A stretch of DNA of 64,000 nt from Moniliella sp. 'wahieum' (lineage: Eukaryota > Basidiomycota > Moniliellomycetes > Moniliellales > Moniliellaceae): NCBI GenBank assembly GCA_003971905.1, contig RSEE01000091.1, positions 62,001 to 126,000 on the forward strand. Reading direction: 5' to 3'. The notes beneath the pieces are model-generated. The model did not search any database, had not been told where the DNA came from, and saw only the letters and a list, made by a program, of their open reading frames with translations. Positions 1 to 12,868 of the stretch are shown here, one piece after another. The position numbers were made by a program, and so were the translations under genes. Numbering within the stretch: the stretch's first letter is position 1; the number at the start of each line of letters is the position of its first letter.

Positions 1-5
1 TCGGA

Positions 6-3004
6 TTACTTCTGCTCCTGGTTCTTGACAACCCGTTCCAGAGCCACCCACGCTGGGTTGGACCAATCGGGTTCCCCCCTTCGGCCAGCGAATACACCTC
101 CCGCACCCCCTTCTCCAGCGCTTGCAGATCCACCTCCATCTGCGCCATCAGGTTAGTTAAATCATCGTCGGTCTCTTTTTCTGGCGGCGGGGCCGAACCA
201 GAGAAGAGGGCAGCGGCAAAGCCCAATCCCAATGCATGGTTGGACTTTTTCAATCGACGAAGGGAAGCCTGCGTCTCCTTTACCCCGCTTAAGGCTTCGC
301 TCAAAGAGGTGAAAATGCTCTCCCCCACCCGTTTAGGATTGCGCGTTTGAGGACCAAAGGCAGAGCAAGGGCATCCCCTTTGAATAGCTCCTTGAGCGGT
401 AAAGTGAATTGGGGGATAAAAGACGAGACGGTAGGCGCCGAGTTTGTAGCAAGGGCGGCGCGATATTGGGTGGCAATGTACCGAGGTTGCTTAAACGGAT
501 CATGGGCTTTGTGCTTGATCACCGGCACGACCGCCAAGGTCACCAACTGCATGGGCACCGCGCTTGCTTGTGCAAACGAAAATGTCGTCAGAAGGGTCAA
601 CCTAAGTGCCTGGGTCATCTCCGTTCCCTCCTTGGAGGAGCCTGCTACCCGCTCAATCGAGGGGGCAATCGCTTTGTCAAATAGTTCAATCACCTTGTCC
701 CGGAGGAGAATCAGATCTGCTGCCAAACGCAAAGCGCGGGCCAAGCGCACGTCCTGTTGCCCCTGCATAGCGAGCAGGTGGTCTTGCTGGGCAAGGGGGG
801 GAGGAGTCCCCACTCGTGAAAGGGGAGTCGAGGATCGCTCCATGGGGATAGGGGTAGCCCGTCCAGAGCTTAATAGTTCTGCAGGGTCTGGTACGGATGT
901 AGGAAGAAGGTCTTGAGCTTCAATCTTGTCTTCCAACCAGTGCGAAAAGCGAGATAGTAAATGCAAGGTCGATTTCCACTGGCGCGCGAGGAGATCGTCA
1001 AGGCTCACTCGTGCATCCCAGATGGAAGAAAGAGCATCCCACATAGCCGCTGTCGATAGCAGAAGGAATCCCCCCTTCCCCCTTCTTCCGAAGCAAGTGC
1101 CTGCTCCAACTGGGCAACGATGCTGCGCATGCGTAATTGCCAGTACACTGCCATGGGCCAGCGCCGGCTAAAGTGTATATAGGCTGGGTGAGCCCAGAGG
1201 GAAGTGGTCCACTCTTGTTGAGCCTTGGAAGGTAAGGGAGGACACAGGATGGACACCAGGCAAGATAAGAAGGCCTGAGTGAGGAGATAGTTGCTGTGGA
1301 ACGCATCAGGGTGTCCAACCGAGAAAAGTTGACTCACCCTCGCCTCCAGCAGAGGCAGAATGTATGGCCATACAACGTCGGTGAGCAAGTCGAGCTGTTC
1401 GGCACAGAGAGGGACAAAGCCTTTAACTCAGTCTCGGCCACGCTCAGTATGGCGTTGTAGCAATTTGATAATGGTTGTTGTGACCCCTTGTCCCCAGTGG
1501 ACGACATCAACTCGCCTAAAGAACGCCCTTGAGCCTGCACTTGGGCTAAACGGTCAGGTTGATCAGCTGGGGCGTTGACAAGGGCGAGGAGCTGGTTGAC
1601 GGTTGGAGGAGGAGGCGAGCGCTTCAGGTGAGAGGATCTAGGAATTGTCAGCGGTTCACATCATCAGAGTATGGAGGCCACATACAGGATCCAAGATCTG
1701 CTCCACCAAATGGAGGCCCAACAAGGCCTCCGCTCGCTGAGTAGCCTTCTCCCCCGAAGGAAGGGAGCGAGGATGCGGATGCGAAAGTGTAAAAAGACAG
1801 CGAGTAAACCAGGCCCGCTGGTCCGATAATGGGTCTTGCTCTGTGGGAGAGGGAAGCCGCAAAAGGGCAAGATGCGAATCTTCTCTCCCTTTCAAGTGAG
1901 CAAAAAGCAAACTCCCTGCGCTCGGATCCCGATTGAGAAGCTCTTTCAGCACTTTCTCTGTTGCATCGAAGAGATGGGTTTGACAGAGGGATGCTTGGTC
2001 CATAAGAGTGTAAATGAACGCATCCACTAATGGACTGATTGAGGGCTCAATCCCGCTCTCATTGTCCGCATTTTCTGAGGAAGCGAGCCTCTGCCGCTCC
2101 TGCTGGAATGAGTCCAACGTCCCCCAAAGCTGGGACAAGCGATTAGACACATCCTCTAGAACATCAGGATGGATGAGGTTAGGTACTGGCGTCGTCACAG
2201 CCGGTGACTCTGAAACAGTGGTGATGCTCGAGACAGAGGTCCAAAGCGGATCGTCATCTTCGTCATCAGAATAGAGATCGTCTCCTTGTAAAGTGTACAC
2301 TGACGATTTTTGCAAGTTCGGCGTACTTTCCTCCACCACCGAAGAATGAAGCAGAGTTTTCAGCGCCCCAATCTCCGTGTCGAGAGCGAGCAGTTGGGCA
2401 ATGTATGCATCAGTCCTCTGAGCCTGGGAACGTTCCGAAACGAGATGAGCCAGCTCTTGGTGGAGGGACTTGAGCTCAGAGTGGGTTGAATGGATAGCCA
2501 ATCGCAGCCCTGTAACGCCCTCACTAGGGGACGGAGGGAAGGGGCAACAGAGGTGCTTTTCCCGGCAGGGACTGGCTGGTGGGCCAAACGTTCGATACGC
2601 GGAACCTCCTTGCGCACCTCGGAGGCCAAACCGACAAACTGGCGGTAATCGCGATTGATCGTCTCAGCGAGCTCGTCAGAGAGATGGGTGCTGTGGTCCC
2701 GAAGCTCAGTGAGGATGGCGAACAAGTCCTGTCGTACAATCAGCTGCTCATCCTGCGAGTCCTGTGCACCGTCTCGCACCTCGTCCCCTGGCGTGGGCAA
2801 GGCGGCAAGCCGGCGGGAGAGCAGGAAGGCATCCGGGTCAAAGTCTGCGCACACAGCAGGACTAAGAAGAGAGTTGCTGCCATCGAGTGTCAAATCGGGA
2901 GGGCGCAAGTCGGCCTCCCAGGGGTCGGTACCGCTGGGGCGGTGTTCGCCATGCTTGCGGGTCAGCTGATGGTGGTGGTGGTGTCGCAACTTGGAATGCA
3001 CCAC
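6..3004 (-). CDS. COG2: Conserved oligomeric Golgi complex subunit 2-like protein (frameshifted)
   Basis: COG2 belongs to lobe A of the COG vesicle-tethering complex, which acts on the cytosolic face of the Golgi in retrograde transport. The N-terminal part (about 2900 down to 2560) reads FDPDAFLLSRRL, then a helical stretch containing INRDYRQFVGL and RIERLAHQPV, the usual start of a COG2 N-terminal domain. A long coiled-coil-like segment follows at 2500-2300. An acidic linker then leads to a helical C-terminal half ending in WVALERVVKNQEQK and a TAA at 6-8. The reading frame is broken several times. Near the 3' end, one missing T at about 345-352 and one missing G in the G run at 74-79 restore continuity. 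The start at 3004 gives a His-rich leader and is uncertain, since a start up to 3071 is possible. The family call rests on pattern memory of COG2 and the length (about 950 residues) is plausible. Confidence 0.6.
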
Positions 3005-3152
3005 CTGCGTGTTTGGGGGCCAGTTGGCAGTCTCCAGTCCCGTTCCGCCGCGAGTAGTAATGCGTGAGCAAACGGGTGATGATCAGACCTGCTCTTTGAA
3101 GCTGAGATTTTAAAACTTTGACCGGCTTTTACCCCACTATCATTGCGTTTAT

Positions 3153-3276
3153 GTGGGAGGCGAGCAAGGCAAGGGAAGAGATGATGTGGTGCAATCAGGG
3201 GGAGGCCGTCCGGAGGCGCAACAGGGAGGGGTGCAACAGGGGCGGAACAGAGGTGGAACGGGGCCGCCTCGCACAG
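3153..3276 (+). repeat. Dispersed repeat copy 1 (inverted relative to 55979-56093)
   Basis: On the plus strand this begins with GGCGAGCAAGGCAAGGGA and ends in GGGGCCGCCTCGCACA. The reverse complement of 55979-56093 shows the same order of blocks: GGCGAGCAAGGCAAGGGA, GTGCAATCAGGG, GGAGGCGCAACAG, GGCGGAAC, GGCCGCCTCGCACA. Small gaps separate the blocks. It lies just upstream of the COG2-like start. Confidence 0.75.
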
Positions 3277-4856
3277 ATTGCCGGTTGGGACCACAATCCA
3301 TTAGCAGATTTGCCGGCAGTTGGATGCATACTAGTAACAACTTTTAGTTGTAAGAATGCGCACAACGGACCCTCTTGTGGGTGTCCATGTTCGTCTTCGT
3401 AGTTATAGTACCTGTCCCATTTTGGCGGAGGCCACATCCCCCTCGAACCAAACAGAGCGGGTCTCATTCATACCACCGTGGAAGTTTGCGATAATAACCG
3501 CTTGACCAATCATTAATCGCCCTGCTCCTCATAAAAACTGTGGCTTTTTTGTTGATCCCAAACGTGATGTTGGCCAATCCGCTAACCACATTATGAAAAC
3601 CAGCTATGAAGTCAGCCTTTCACTTGTTGCTTTTGCATCTGTCATCCCAACCTTTTCCCCTGGACTCCCAGACACTTAATACTTCTCCGCCGATTTTGTT
3701 GATCTACACTTATACAAAAACCGGCTTACTCTGTACTCCTTTGCTCTTTCCGGTGTGAGTCTTCAGGACTGCCTAACAGGAGATGGAGATGGGGGAAAGG
3801 ACAAGAATCATATTCATCAAGTGGAAAGGAAGCGAGGTATATATGCCTCGGAGAAGAAGAGAACATGCGAGCTAAATCACATGGAGGGAAAGAGGGAGCA
3901 CAATCCAAGGGGGAAAACAGGGTCTAGAACAAATCAAGGGGGCCAGACAACTTGGTGACAGAGAACGTCATCAAGTGAGTCTGATCCCGACACTGCCCAT
4001 TGCCAAACCATTTGACACCGTAACTTCACGCGTATACTTGACTTGCTTCCGACTACCAAAACAGATCATCCCCGCTCATGGACACACCCTGACTGATTGT
4101 TGATTTTTTCGGTATACAGCTATTGGATTCAAATACTCTGAGCAGTCGCCCTTGTCTAGCCCTTCCCATACCCCTTCGCAGTGAGCGAAGCACCAACCAG
4201 GGTCAGCAAGAGCGGGAGGACAGCCTAATAGGATTATTGACCACTACTACATAGCCCCCCCGCCTGTATTGATTTGTGCGAGGTGAAACGTATACAGTGT
4301 TTTAGGACAAACTGTGAACGTAGATCTCATCTCAAGGGAGAGGGAGTATATGTGTTTGATAACGCTGATCGACTTTTTGTGTCGATGTCCGACTCTATAT
4401 CCCATAATTGCACGCTCAGGCCACGACAAATATCGGACCAATCCATCAATCATTATACTCCCACTCTCCGGTCGGAGTCGTCAAATCATTACAAGGTGTA
4501 AAGATGGAAAAAGAAACGTTGCGCCAAAACCGATCTATTCATCCAGCGGGTGCAGCTTATTGTTGGCGCCAAACCCGTTTAAGGAACCATAGAGATGCAA
4601 TCAGCAGGTCAGCACACTCAAGTGTCCGCCCACCGTCCTTTTTATTGGCGAATTCACAGCATGTATGTCTTTCGGAGGATGTATATAGATGCAGTCATAT
4701 TATCAGAGTATGCCATTGCAGACGAGCCACATTGCCACATTGCCAAGAGAACACACATGTCGGTCTAAAGAGGCTCACATTTTCTCCTCTTTTCGTTTCC
4801 CAACTGCAAATGAATAATGCGGAAAGAGTTCCTACGGATAAAAAACCGGTGAAAAG

Positions 4857-4919
4857 GCACATACGCGTTTCTGATGGGCACATGCGCGTTTCTGACGGGC
4901 ACATACGCGTTTCTGACGG
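4857..4919 (+). repeat. 21-bp tandem repeat, three copies
   Basis: Three consecutive 21-bp units of the form GCACATACGCGTTTCTGACG+G differ at two positions. Because 21 is a multiple of three, the array stays open on both strands, which is why spurious frames run through it. Confidence 0.9.
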
Positions 4920-7072
4920 TACACAGAGGTGATCTCACCGTCGATATACATGGCAAGTGAAAGAAACCTGCTAAGTCTCCTCCGTTTGACAACAGTCTAA
5001 CACGATGAAACGATGGTAAGGGGAATTCTATGCGTAGCATTTTTTTGGTATAGAGGCCTAATTAGACGAGATGCGTTTGATGAAGTCTTGATATTCCTGT
5101 TTGAATATCGAGCCTTGACGGGGGGTCCTTGTCCATGTCTATCAACTTCCTTTCCATAAAGAAGAGAGCTTTACAATCAAAGTATTTTCACAGTTTTCGA
5201 CAGATAACCTACGGTCCCTTGATATGTAATAAGCACATTTACACCTATCTATAGCTCAAAAGGAAACTATGCGGTGTTGATCATCTTATCAAAATGAGAC
5301 CGTGCGCAGTCCCGTCGCCGCACGTATGCTGCGTGTCTGCCAATACGCGCCGCAGTTTTGTTGCTGCGAAGATCCATCCGTACACTCAACTGCGATGCCA
5401 CACCAGTCAGTATTTTTACTCTGTTGTAGGATATATGTTCGAACTCAATATCAACAGAATCGGTTCATCAAGGCTGTAAGTGACTAGCGAATCCGTCCCG
5501 GGGAAGAGACGGTGAAATATGCTGCCGTCTCTGCAGTACTCTTGACATGCCATCACAGTGATACTAGTCCAACTTATCACGTAACGCGTAACACTGTGCC
5601 CTCCTCTGTGTATTCTTGTGGGCACATGATGCGGAAGACGATGACACCCAATGGCAATCTCGAGATTAGTAGTTGTGCTAATCTGACTGCGTAAGAGCAA
5701 AACCGCAACTGGGTCAAAGTTTGCAGTTGGTAGTACTTAATACTTGTTGGCTTGGATCTCTTGCATGGAGAGCCCCAAAAGGGAAATGGCATACACAACA
5801 TCGACAAGTCATGCTCTATGGGCTGGCCTTGTTACAGCTATTGCCTCTGTTACATGCTACACTCACCTCTGTTGGAGTGTGCGGTGGCATCTGTTGACAC
5901 CACTGGGCGTGATGCTCAATGGCTTTTGATCGGCCATGTCGCTGGCAGCCGAAACTGGGTACAGAGTTCCGCAATTTGCGCGCTCTGGATTGGTTACCGT
6001 CGCGCCTCGTTCCCCTGCTTCCTCTTCTCCCTGTGGCATTCAAGGTCGGACTATAGCGTCGGGAGCTTACAAGAAGCTATCTCTGTTGACCACGTTGACT
6101 GTTTCCGCGCTGCGCAGTGCAATCGATCGTGCTTAACTTCGCAGCGGAGCTACAGCATCGAATCCACATCCTTTGCTTCCCTTGGTGCTTCGTCTCACTC
6201 GTATCGCCCGCGACCCTTACACAGATAGGGCGAGAGATAACCGACAATAACCGGTAACCGGTAACATTACCTAACGCGTCAAACACCTTACAGGTTGGGA
6301 AGAGAGGCCCCTGAGGCCAGAGGCTGCTGAGTCCTAGGTCGGGGGCTTCTGAGATTCTGAGGGCCTAACGCGTAACGCGCGTAACGAGTGACGGCTTGAT
6401 TTAACCGATATAACCGGATAACCCACGTAACCAGTTCGTTATCGCTACAATGGATGATGGATTATGCTATTCAATGATCATCAAATCACCGGTCAGTTAT
6501 CGGTACTCAGTGCACTGAGACTCTGTACTGACCGGTGAGCGCTCAGCTGAGCGGTGAGCGCGTGAGCGCGTGAGCGACTGGTGGACGGGAGTCGGTGATC
6601 TGGACGTGTGATGCCGGTGACGGCGGCGGGTGCTAGGCGCCATCCATGGGCGCAGGCATGTGTTGGACGCGGCGGAGGCAGGTGGGGTGGGGCCGGGGGG
6701 GGTGGGGCTGGAGGGAGTGGGCGTGAGCAGATACACCCTGTGTCGGCCAGGCCTGGTCTGGCCCGCGAGGCTGTAGGTGGCTGCGCCATCCGAACCACGC
6801 GGTAACGAGTGCATGTGGCCAGTCGCACCACAGCAGTGTCCAGCCATGGTTCGGGGGAGATAAGGCCGAGAGGCCGATAACGCGCGGAACGAGGACGAGG
6901 CTGCGAACAATGTGTTTGTCCCTCGACACGATTCAGGCACGTTGCAGTCCAGCAGTGTCCGGGGAAACGGGTTAACGTGGTAGACATTTAAGCGCCCCTG
7001 CGCCATGCATCGGCATCAGTGCATCTCAGCTCCTGAGCCCTGAGCGCTGAGGCGTAGCGGCGCTGAGGCGCC

Positions 7073-7116
7073 GAGGCACTGAGGCACTGAGGCACTGAGG
7101 CACTGAGGCACTGAGG
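7073..7116 (+). repeat. 8-bp tandem repeat (GAGGCACT)n
   Basis: Five and a half perfect copies of GAGGCACT, preceded by degenerate relatives from about 7020. Intergenic. Confidence 0.9.
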
Positions 7117-7612
7117 GTGCTGCAGCAGGCTGGGGCTCAGTGCGTCACATCCACGCCACATGTCAGAGAGCGAGAAGTAGAGCTCGTGGGTTGAAGCGTT
7201 GAACAGTTGAACGTTCAACATAAAACGATTCGTGCAAAAATTTGAGCTGCAACGCTCTCGTCCTCAAACTCGCAGAAAAATAAATCGACCTTCCAAATAG
7301 CAAGCCGAACCCGAACTGCCATAGGGAAAGCCCGCCGGAGTGTCCCGCTATGTGACAAAATGTGACCGGGATATCAGTGTGACCTGGGACGCATGGTGCA
7401 TGATGCACATGATGCAGATGCATGACATGACATGTGACATCGATGATATCGATAGGGATCGAGCTTCGAGCGTCTTTAAGCTTTACTAGTTACTAGTGAC
7501 TTTGTTGGAGACTGTGGTGGCGTACTTGGCGTACAAGACGAATCCGTATGGACGAGTACCTGAGTAACTGAGTACTGACGCGTGACGTGCTGACGACGCA
7601 CTGACGGACTGT

Positions 7613-7634
7613 CCGGTCACCGGTCACCGGTGAC
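7613..7634 (+). repeat. (CACCGGT)n heptamer repeat
   Basis: CCGGTCACCGGTCACCGGTG is a 7-bp repeat whose junctions form the palindromes ACCGGT and GGTCACC. Related copies occur at 15885-15920 and 33457-33484, with single copies elsewhere. Confidence 0.85.
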
Positions 7635-7930
7635 AAACCTCAGACCTCAGATTATCGATTAGTCGATTAGACAAGAAGGCGCAGTGATCGAGTGATCGAT
7701 GATCGAAGATCTCGAGAAGCATGGGGTGCCTGGCGCATGATCCAGCCGGCGCCTGAATCCCTGAGCGCTGCTCAGCCTTCAACGAGTGTACTGAGTTACC
7801 TTTTTGAGTGTACTCCTGAGTGCCCCCGGTGCGGGGCCGGCGGACCGCCAGTGCAGAGCAGCACCACAGCATCACGCTACCCAGCTACGTCCTTTCGTGC
7901 CGGGCTGCTGTGCGCGGAGGAGGTTGGCCC

Positions 7931-7962
7931 ATGATCGAGATCGATGATCGATGATCGATGAG
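7931..7962 (+). repeat. (GATCGAT)n heptamer repeat
   Basis: ATGATCGAGATCGATGATCGATGATCGATGAG is three full heptamers plus degenerate flanks. The unit is the palindrome ATCGAT plus one base. A degenerate cousin lies at 7684-7711. Confidence 0.85.
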
Positions 7963-8855
7963 TTTGGCGTGTCCGCGTGGGTTTGGGCTGCTTGGGGGAC
8001 CGGAGAGGGGCGACGTTTTGGGACGCGGGGTGTGGGAGGGTGTGGGACCTAGACTCTATCGACCTGAGGATCTGATTCCTGTGCTGTGAGGTGCCTGGTG
8101 CCTGGCGAGCGTTCCACGTTCCCGTCGAGTTCGAGCTGGCAGGGCGAGGCAGTGCCACGAGTTTCGAAGTAGAGCTGCGAGCGCTCACGCTTCAAGCCTC
8201 CCTATTCATTAGGCACCAGGGGAGTTGCGTTATGCACATGCATCAGGCCAAAGAGTGATTATCGTATGTCTCGGCAAAAGAGGTGCCCGGTGCCCAACCA
8301 AACGGCGTCACCGGGCGTCACTCGCGTCACCCGTGTCACTACCCACTTCTCCTGGGGCTTGGAAGGGCTGCTGCGTTGCTGTTCAAGCGCTCAAGGCTGT
8401 GGAAGCGGGGGCCGAGCCCCAGATCATCGATCATATCATACATCATGTGTATGGTGAAAGAGAGGAAAATATCATCGAATCATCGATCATCTTCGTTCAG
8501 TACTCGCTTAGTGCCACAGGGAACTCGTTCATCATTAGCACGAGCGATTCCATTCGGCGGAACCGCCCCTGACCGGTGACCGCCGCCCCTCTCCCGCCCC
8601 AGATGCACGACGCCTGCCAGCAGGGGGTGAGCGCTGGCCAGGTACACGCCAGCACATGGCACTCGCGCATATGGCCCGTTGGCTCCTGCAGCCCGCGCAT
8701 TTTTTTTTCTCACACTCGCCCTCTGCTGGGCTTGAGCTGTTCGAGGAACCATATGGCCTCCACGGGCACACGTCCAGATCAGTAGAGCAGGTTGCGGCTC
8801 ACTGAGCGCCCTGGCCTGTGCTAGCTACTGAGGCTGGATCGAATGGGCTGCCCCG

Positions 8856-8862
8856 TATATAT
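8856..8862 (+). promoter_or_regulatory. TATA-like element of the amino-acid transporter gene
   Basis: TATATAT lies 79 bp upstream of the chosen ATG at 8941 and is followed by a pyrimidine-rich leader (8895-8940), a common fungal promoter arrangement. Inferred from position and sequence only. Confidence 0.45.
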
Positions 8863-8940
8863 GGCGGGCTGGCAATCAGCACCGTGATCATAGTCCCATT
8901 CCCCTCTCCCCTTCCGTCCCTTCCTAAGCCCCCTCTCGTC

Positions 8941-11085
8941 ATGGCTACGTTTGGCGGTAACCTCGCTGGCCTCGCTCTCTCGGAGCCTGCACCAGGCCGT
9001 GACTCTCTCGTCCACGCTATTGCACAGGAGGACCATGTGTACGACGACTACAAGGGCGAGTCGGGCTCCCAACAGAACTTGCCCTCCTACGGTGACTTGG
9101 TCTACCCGGGCAACAATGGCGCTACTCTCGAAGAGTACATGTACTGGGCTCGTGTCCAGCGTGAGGAGGAACACCAAGAGGAGCTCAAGGGCCACGGAGC
9201 CACCTCGTCCACATTTGTGGACGTGTTGATCGGCATGTACCGCAAGTCGCGCTGGATGAAGCGCAAGCCCGCTCGTGCTGATGCTGCCCTCGATGAAAAC
9301 ATTGAGGTCGATGAACATGGCTACCCTATCGAAAAGAGTAACGGCAAGCCCGAGACGCTCACTACGGACCTCTCCACCCCGCAATTGGAGGGCATCACCG
9401 ACCCCAAAACGCTCGAGGGTCTTACCACTGCCCGCACCATGCGCATTGCTAGCGCTACCAGTGTCTTCTTCCTGATTACCACTGATATTCTGGGCCCTAG
9501 CTCGGCTCCTTACGGTATGAGTCAAAACGGATGGGCTCAAGGCAACATTCTCTTCTTCGTGTTTGGCGCCGCGGCCGCTGTGGCTGCTTACGCCATTCAA
9601 TGGCTTTTCCTCCGGCTCGACTCGACCCGCTTCCCTGTCAAGACGTACGGTGACATTGGCCATCGTCTCATGGGTTCGTGGATGCGCCACATCATTTCTT
9701 TCCTCCAGTTTATTCAGCTTCTCGTCAACTGCGTCTGCTTGTGCTCGGTAACGGTCAGGCTCTGGTCCAGATTATCAACCAGTATAACCACAAACTTTGC
9801 TTCAGTGTCTGCGTGGTCATCTTTGCGATCATTGGCATGATCCTTGCTCAGAGTATGTTTAATTTCAATGACTCCCACGGTCCAGACAACTTGCTATTAC
9901 CCACGGAGTACTGACGCATTCTCTTCGTTGCTTCCTTCAGTCCGTACCCTGCGCGGCCTCGGGTTGATGTCTAACCTGTCTACAGTTTTGAACTGGGCCA
10001 TTTGCATTATCAGGTATGTTCTTGCTTTGAGCAACTATGGGGCCAATACTAACCAGCCTCTTGCCTTGTGTCCAGCATGGTCGTCATCAAGACCAAGGGG
10101 TACAGCGATGAAGCCGTCGCTCTTCAACTGGAAACAACCTCTAGTTGGGTGGCGGACCACCCTGCTGTTCAAACCGTCTGGCCTCACATTGACATTTCGG
10201 ACCAAATCCAAGGTGTCAACCTGCTTATCTTTGCCTACGGTGGTGCCATGATCTTCCCTGAACTGTTGTCTGAGATGAAGCAGCCTAAATCGTTCTGGAA
10301 GGGCTGCTGCATTGCCCAACTTGTTATTTACGTTGTCTACGTTGTTTACGCCTGTGTTATCTACAGCGGAGGTACGCATCGTTTTCACGCCTTTCTCTTT
10401 GCTTTCAAATTGACTGACCCTTCAATTTTCATTAGCTGGCCAATACTCTCTCTCGGTCGGGTACCAGATTATGGCGGAAGGTGCCCCTCTGACGGTGTGC
10501 AACGTCTTCAGTATCATCACTGCTGTTGTGGCTGCTGCCATCTACGGTAATGTCGGCATTCGCGTGGCATACGTGAGTGTGCTGGAAGACATTTGCCGAT
10601 TCCCTTCGATCTTTACTCGGTCTGGGCGCGTGATCTGGTTCGTGTGGTCCATTCTCTTCTGGGCGCTTGCGTTTATCATTGGTTCGGCCATTCCCCAGAT
10701 CAACTCCCTCTCGGGTCTTATCTCGGCCATTGCTATCTGCAACTTTTCGTACACGTTCCCCTTCCTCTTCGTTTACATCTGGCTCGTTCATGCCGATGCT
10801 ATGGCAGCCGATGGCGAGTGGACCCCGTACAGCGGCAGTATGCGCGTTGACCACTGGACCCAATGGAGCCGCTTGCGCCGCGGCATGTTTGGTGGCGGCA
10901 TGTACAAATTGCCCCTAGGCATTAAGCTGCCCGGCTGGCTGGTCAAGGGGTTCGTACTCACTCTCTCTCTGGGTGGCCTGACCATGTCGGGCTTGGGTCT
11001 CTATGCCGCTGCCATCACCCTCCGTACCGCCTTTGACGGCAGTGGTGCCACCGCCACCTCCTTTGGGTGCAAGGCGACTGTCTAA
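8941..11085 (+). CDS. Transmembrane amino-acid transporter (Aa_trans/AVT-like)
   Basis: A multi-pass membrane permease of the amino acid/auxin permease superfamily, which moves amino acids across the plasma or vacuolar membrane. A hydrophilic N-terminus of about 165 residues precedes hydrophobic helices starting near 9440. Family-like stretches are FAYGGAMIFPELLSEMK (about 10220-10280) and ISAIAICNFSYTFPFLFVYI near the end. Four exons are clear, with introns 9853-9940, 10014-10075 (ACTAAC branch site) and 10372-10435, all GT-AG and all restoring frame. One -1 frameshift at about 9741 (TTGTGCTCGG, expected TTGGTGCTCGG) breaks exon 1. I chose the ATG at 8941 because the upstream in-frame ATG would translate a pyrimidine-rich leader. 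The substrate is not predictable. It is flanked on the right by a long intergenic region. Confidence 0.85.
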
Positions 11086-12868
11086 AGCGGTCTTGTTTAT
11101 CGCTTGCCTTTTGTGATTCCCCCGTTGGGTCGATTTTGTTAATGATTAGAAGTAACGGAGAACGATCCCTTAATGATCTGGTTCTGTACATGCCTTTTTC
11201 TTGCTGTCGCTCCCGAAGATAGAGAAGAACCCTTTGTATAGATGGAGTGGGGCATTCGAGCTCAAATGCCAGTTGTTTGTGGCACAGGATGCCACCTGCA
11301 CTCTCTTTGCAAGTGATGGACCCTCTTGGGTCAAGGGTCACAAGAGAGGGTTGTGTTGTGTGGGAGTGTGGGTTACTTCGGCAGGAGTGAGTAAGTGATA
11401 CGTCGGAGCTTTCCATGTATGTATCTTTGTGGCGGGTGGTCAGCATACCCAGTACCACCCGTGGGTCTAGTACTACACGTAGTAGTGCAATACTCTAATT
11501 TCATCGTCACTTCTCTCCCGAACAAGCGTCCAAACCCCCCTTCCCTCCATTCTCTAAAGCCGGAGGCGAAACACTCATACAAGAGGCAAGCGACCAAGAC
11601 GGCAATGAGAAGTTGCGCGTCTCTTCCAAAAAGGGCCCACTGTTTTCCTTAACCGGCTGAGACGCGGGGGATCTCATCTCCTAGCTGTCTGGACAACTGA
11701 ACGTACGCGTCCGCTGCTCAAAAATAGTACATCCGGAAGGGTATGAACTAACAAGTGAGCGCCGATAGCGGGGGAGGGGGCGAAACTCTTTCGTCTTTAC
11801 CTCTCTGGAAAGTCGCTCCCACGTTCTTCTGTGTACCTGTCATGCAGGGGCACTACAGGCCTGGTTCCTTTTGTATATGATAAGCAGCCATGTCTACGGC
11901 TTCCTAGCTGTGGTCCTTGTCGACCATCCTCTATCCCTAGTCTCCCGCTTTCCGCTCCTCTTTCGCCCTTCTGCCTTCTACCACTTTACAAATTTACGAA
12001 TCACGTTCATTAATCATTACGCGCAGTACGCTACAAGTCGCGGTTACTCTCAGTAGTATAGTGCTTGCTCTTCTTTAGGACTCCATCTGCTTCCGCCTAC
12101 TACAGCACGTCGAGTTTGGTGGCGCTGCGGGGATCAGCGTTACCGGTTTTACTGCGGAGCTCCTGGATCCCTTCAAGCTTCAAGTGCTCTGACGACCTAC
12201 GTAAGCGACTGCTACCTCGGAGGGTCTGAGCTGCGGCCTTTGCACGCAGGCGGCCACCCAAACTAGGGGTCTCTCCCTCGCCTCTACACCTGCTCGATTC
12301 AACCAGGATCTGAGGCCGGGCCTCACGTACGTGGCTCCGATTGTCCGTCCAAGGGCTTGAACCCTTAAACTACAGGCGTCGGTCTCACCGCGGGGCTCTC
12401 CCCATGACAGTGGTTGGAGGTGGCACCCAAATGTGACTTTCGACCCGGGCCAACCGGCGACGCCTATCACTGATACAAGCCAAGCGAGATGGGATGGCTC
12501 TTGGCTCCATGCACAGGGTTCCTCCGATAGTGGAACAGCTACGGTATACGAATCTTGCCCCTTTCCTTCAGGTGCGCCACCCTCTTGCGTTTCCTTGCGC
12601 TGCTACACAGTCAAGGAAGAGATACGAAGAAAATCAATGCGAGGGAAGGATGCCATGCTAATTAGTCTCGGCCGTGAAAAAAAGGGGGAGTGCGTTCTGC
12701 GAAACAAGTACTACGTCAGCGAATGGGGACTCCGAGCGAGGCAGTTACGTCCAAGAAAAAACATACCTGGAAGTGGAACGCAGAGCAGAACCCAGGGGAC
12801 CACAGTTCCCGCTCCATCTCTATTCTGCGTAGCCACCATGTCCTTTAGGGACAGGATCGCACGAACAT
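11086..12868. other. Intergenic region between two 3' ends
   Basis: About 1.8 kb between the transporter stop and the COX9-like stop, with convergent transcription. It should hold both 3' UTRs and polyadenylation signals. The stretch 12180-12470 keeps long open frames on both strands because it is GC-rich, but none shows a family motif. A T-loop-like string at about 12350-12365 does not fold into a tRNA. Confidence 0.6.

Larger units (their letters stand above)
3005..8855. other. Gene-free, repeat-rich intergenic region
   Basis: About 5.9 kb with no open frame that resembles a known protein on either strand. All frames are short and lack family motifs. The stretch 3500-6200 is relatively AT-rich. 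The stretch 6200-8800 is GC-rich and full of short palindromic words (ACCGGT, ATCGAT, GTAC) and tandem repeats listed separately. The right end must contain the promoter of the amino-acid transporter. Confidence 0.7.

Noticed and set aside
4857-4919. Possible CRISPR-like repeat
   Set aside because: Only three contiguous copies with no spacers, in a eukaryotic genome. It is a minisatellite.
4408-4932. Plus-strand 174-codon frame ending in a 7-residue repeat
   Set aside because: The repeat comes from the 21-bp tandem array. The upstream part has no recognisable motif, and the minus strand is open there as well.
12180-12470. tRNA-like T-loop (GGGCTTGAACCCTT) in a GC-rich intergenic stretch
   Set aside because: No matching acceptor, D or anticodon arms could be formed at normal spacing on either strand. 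The string is a local palindrome.
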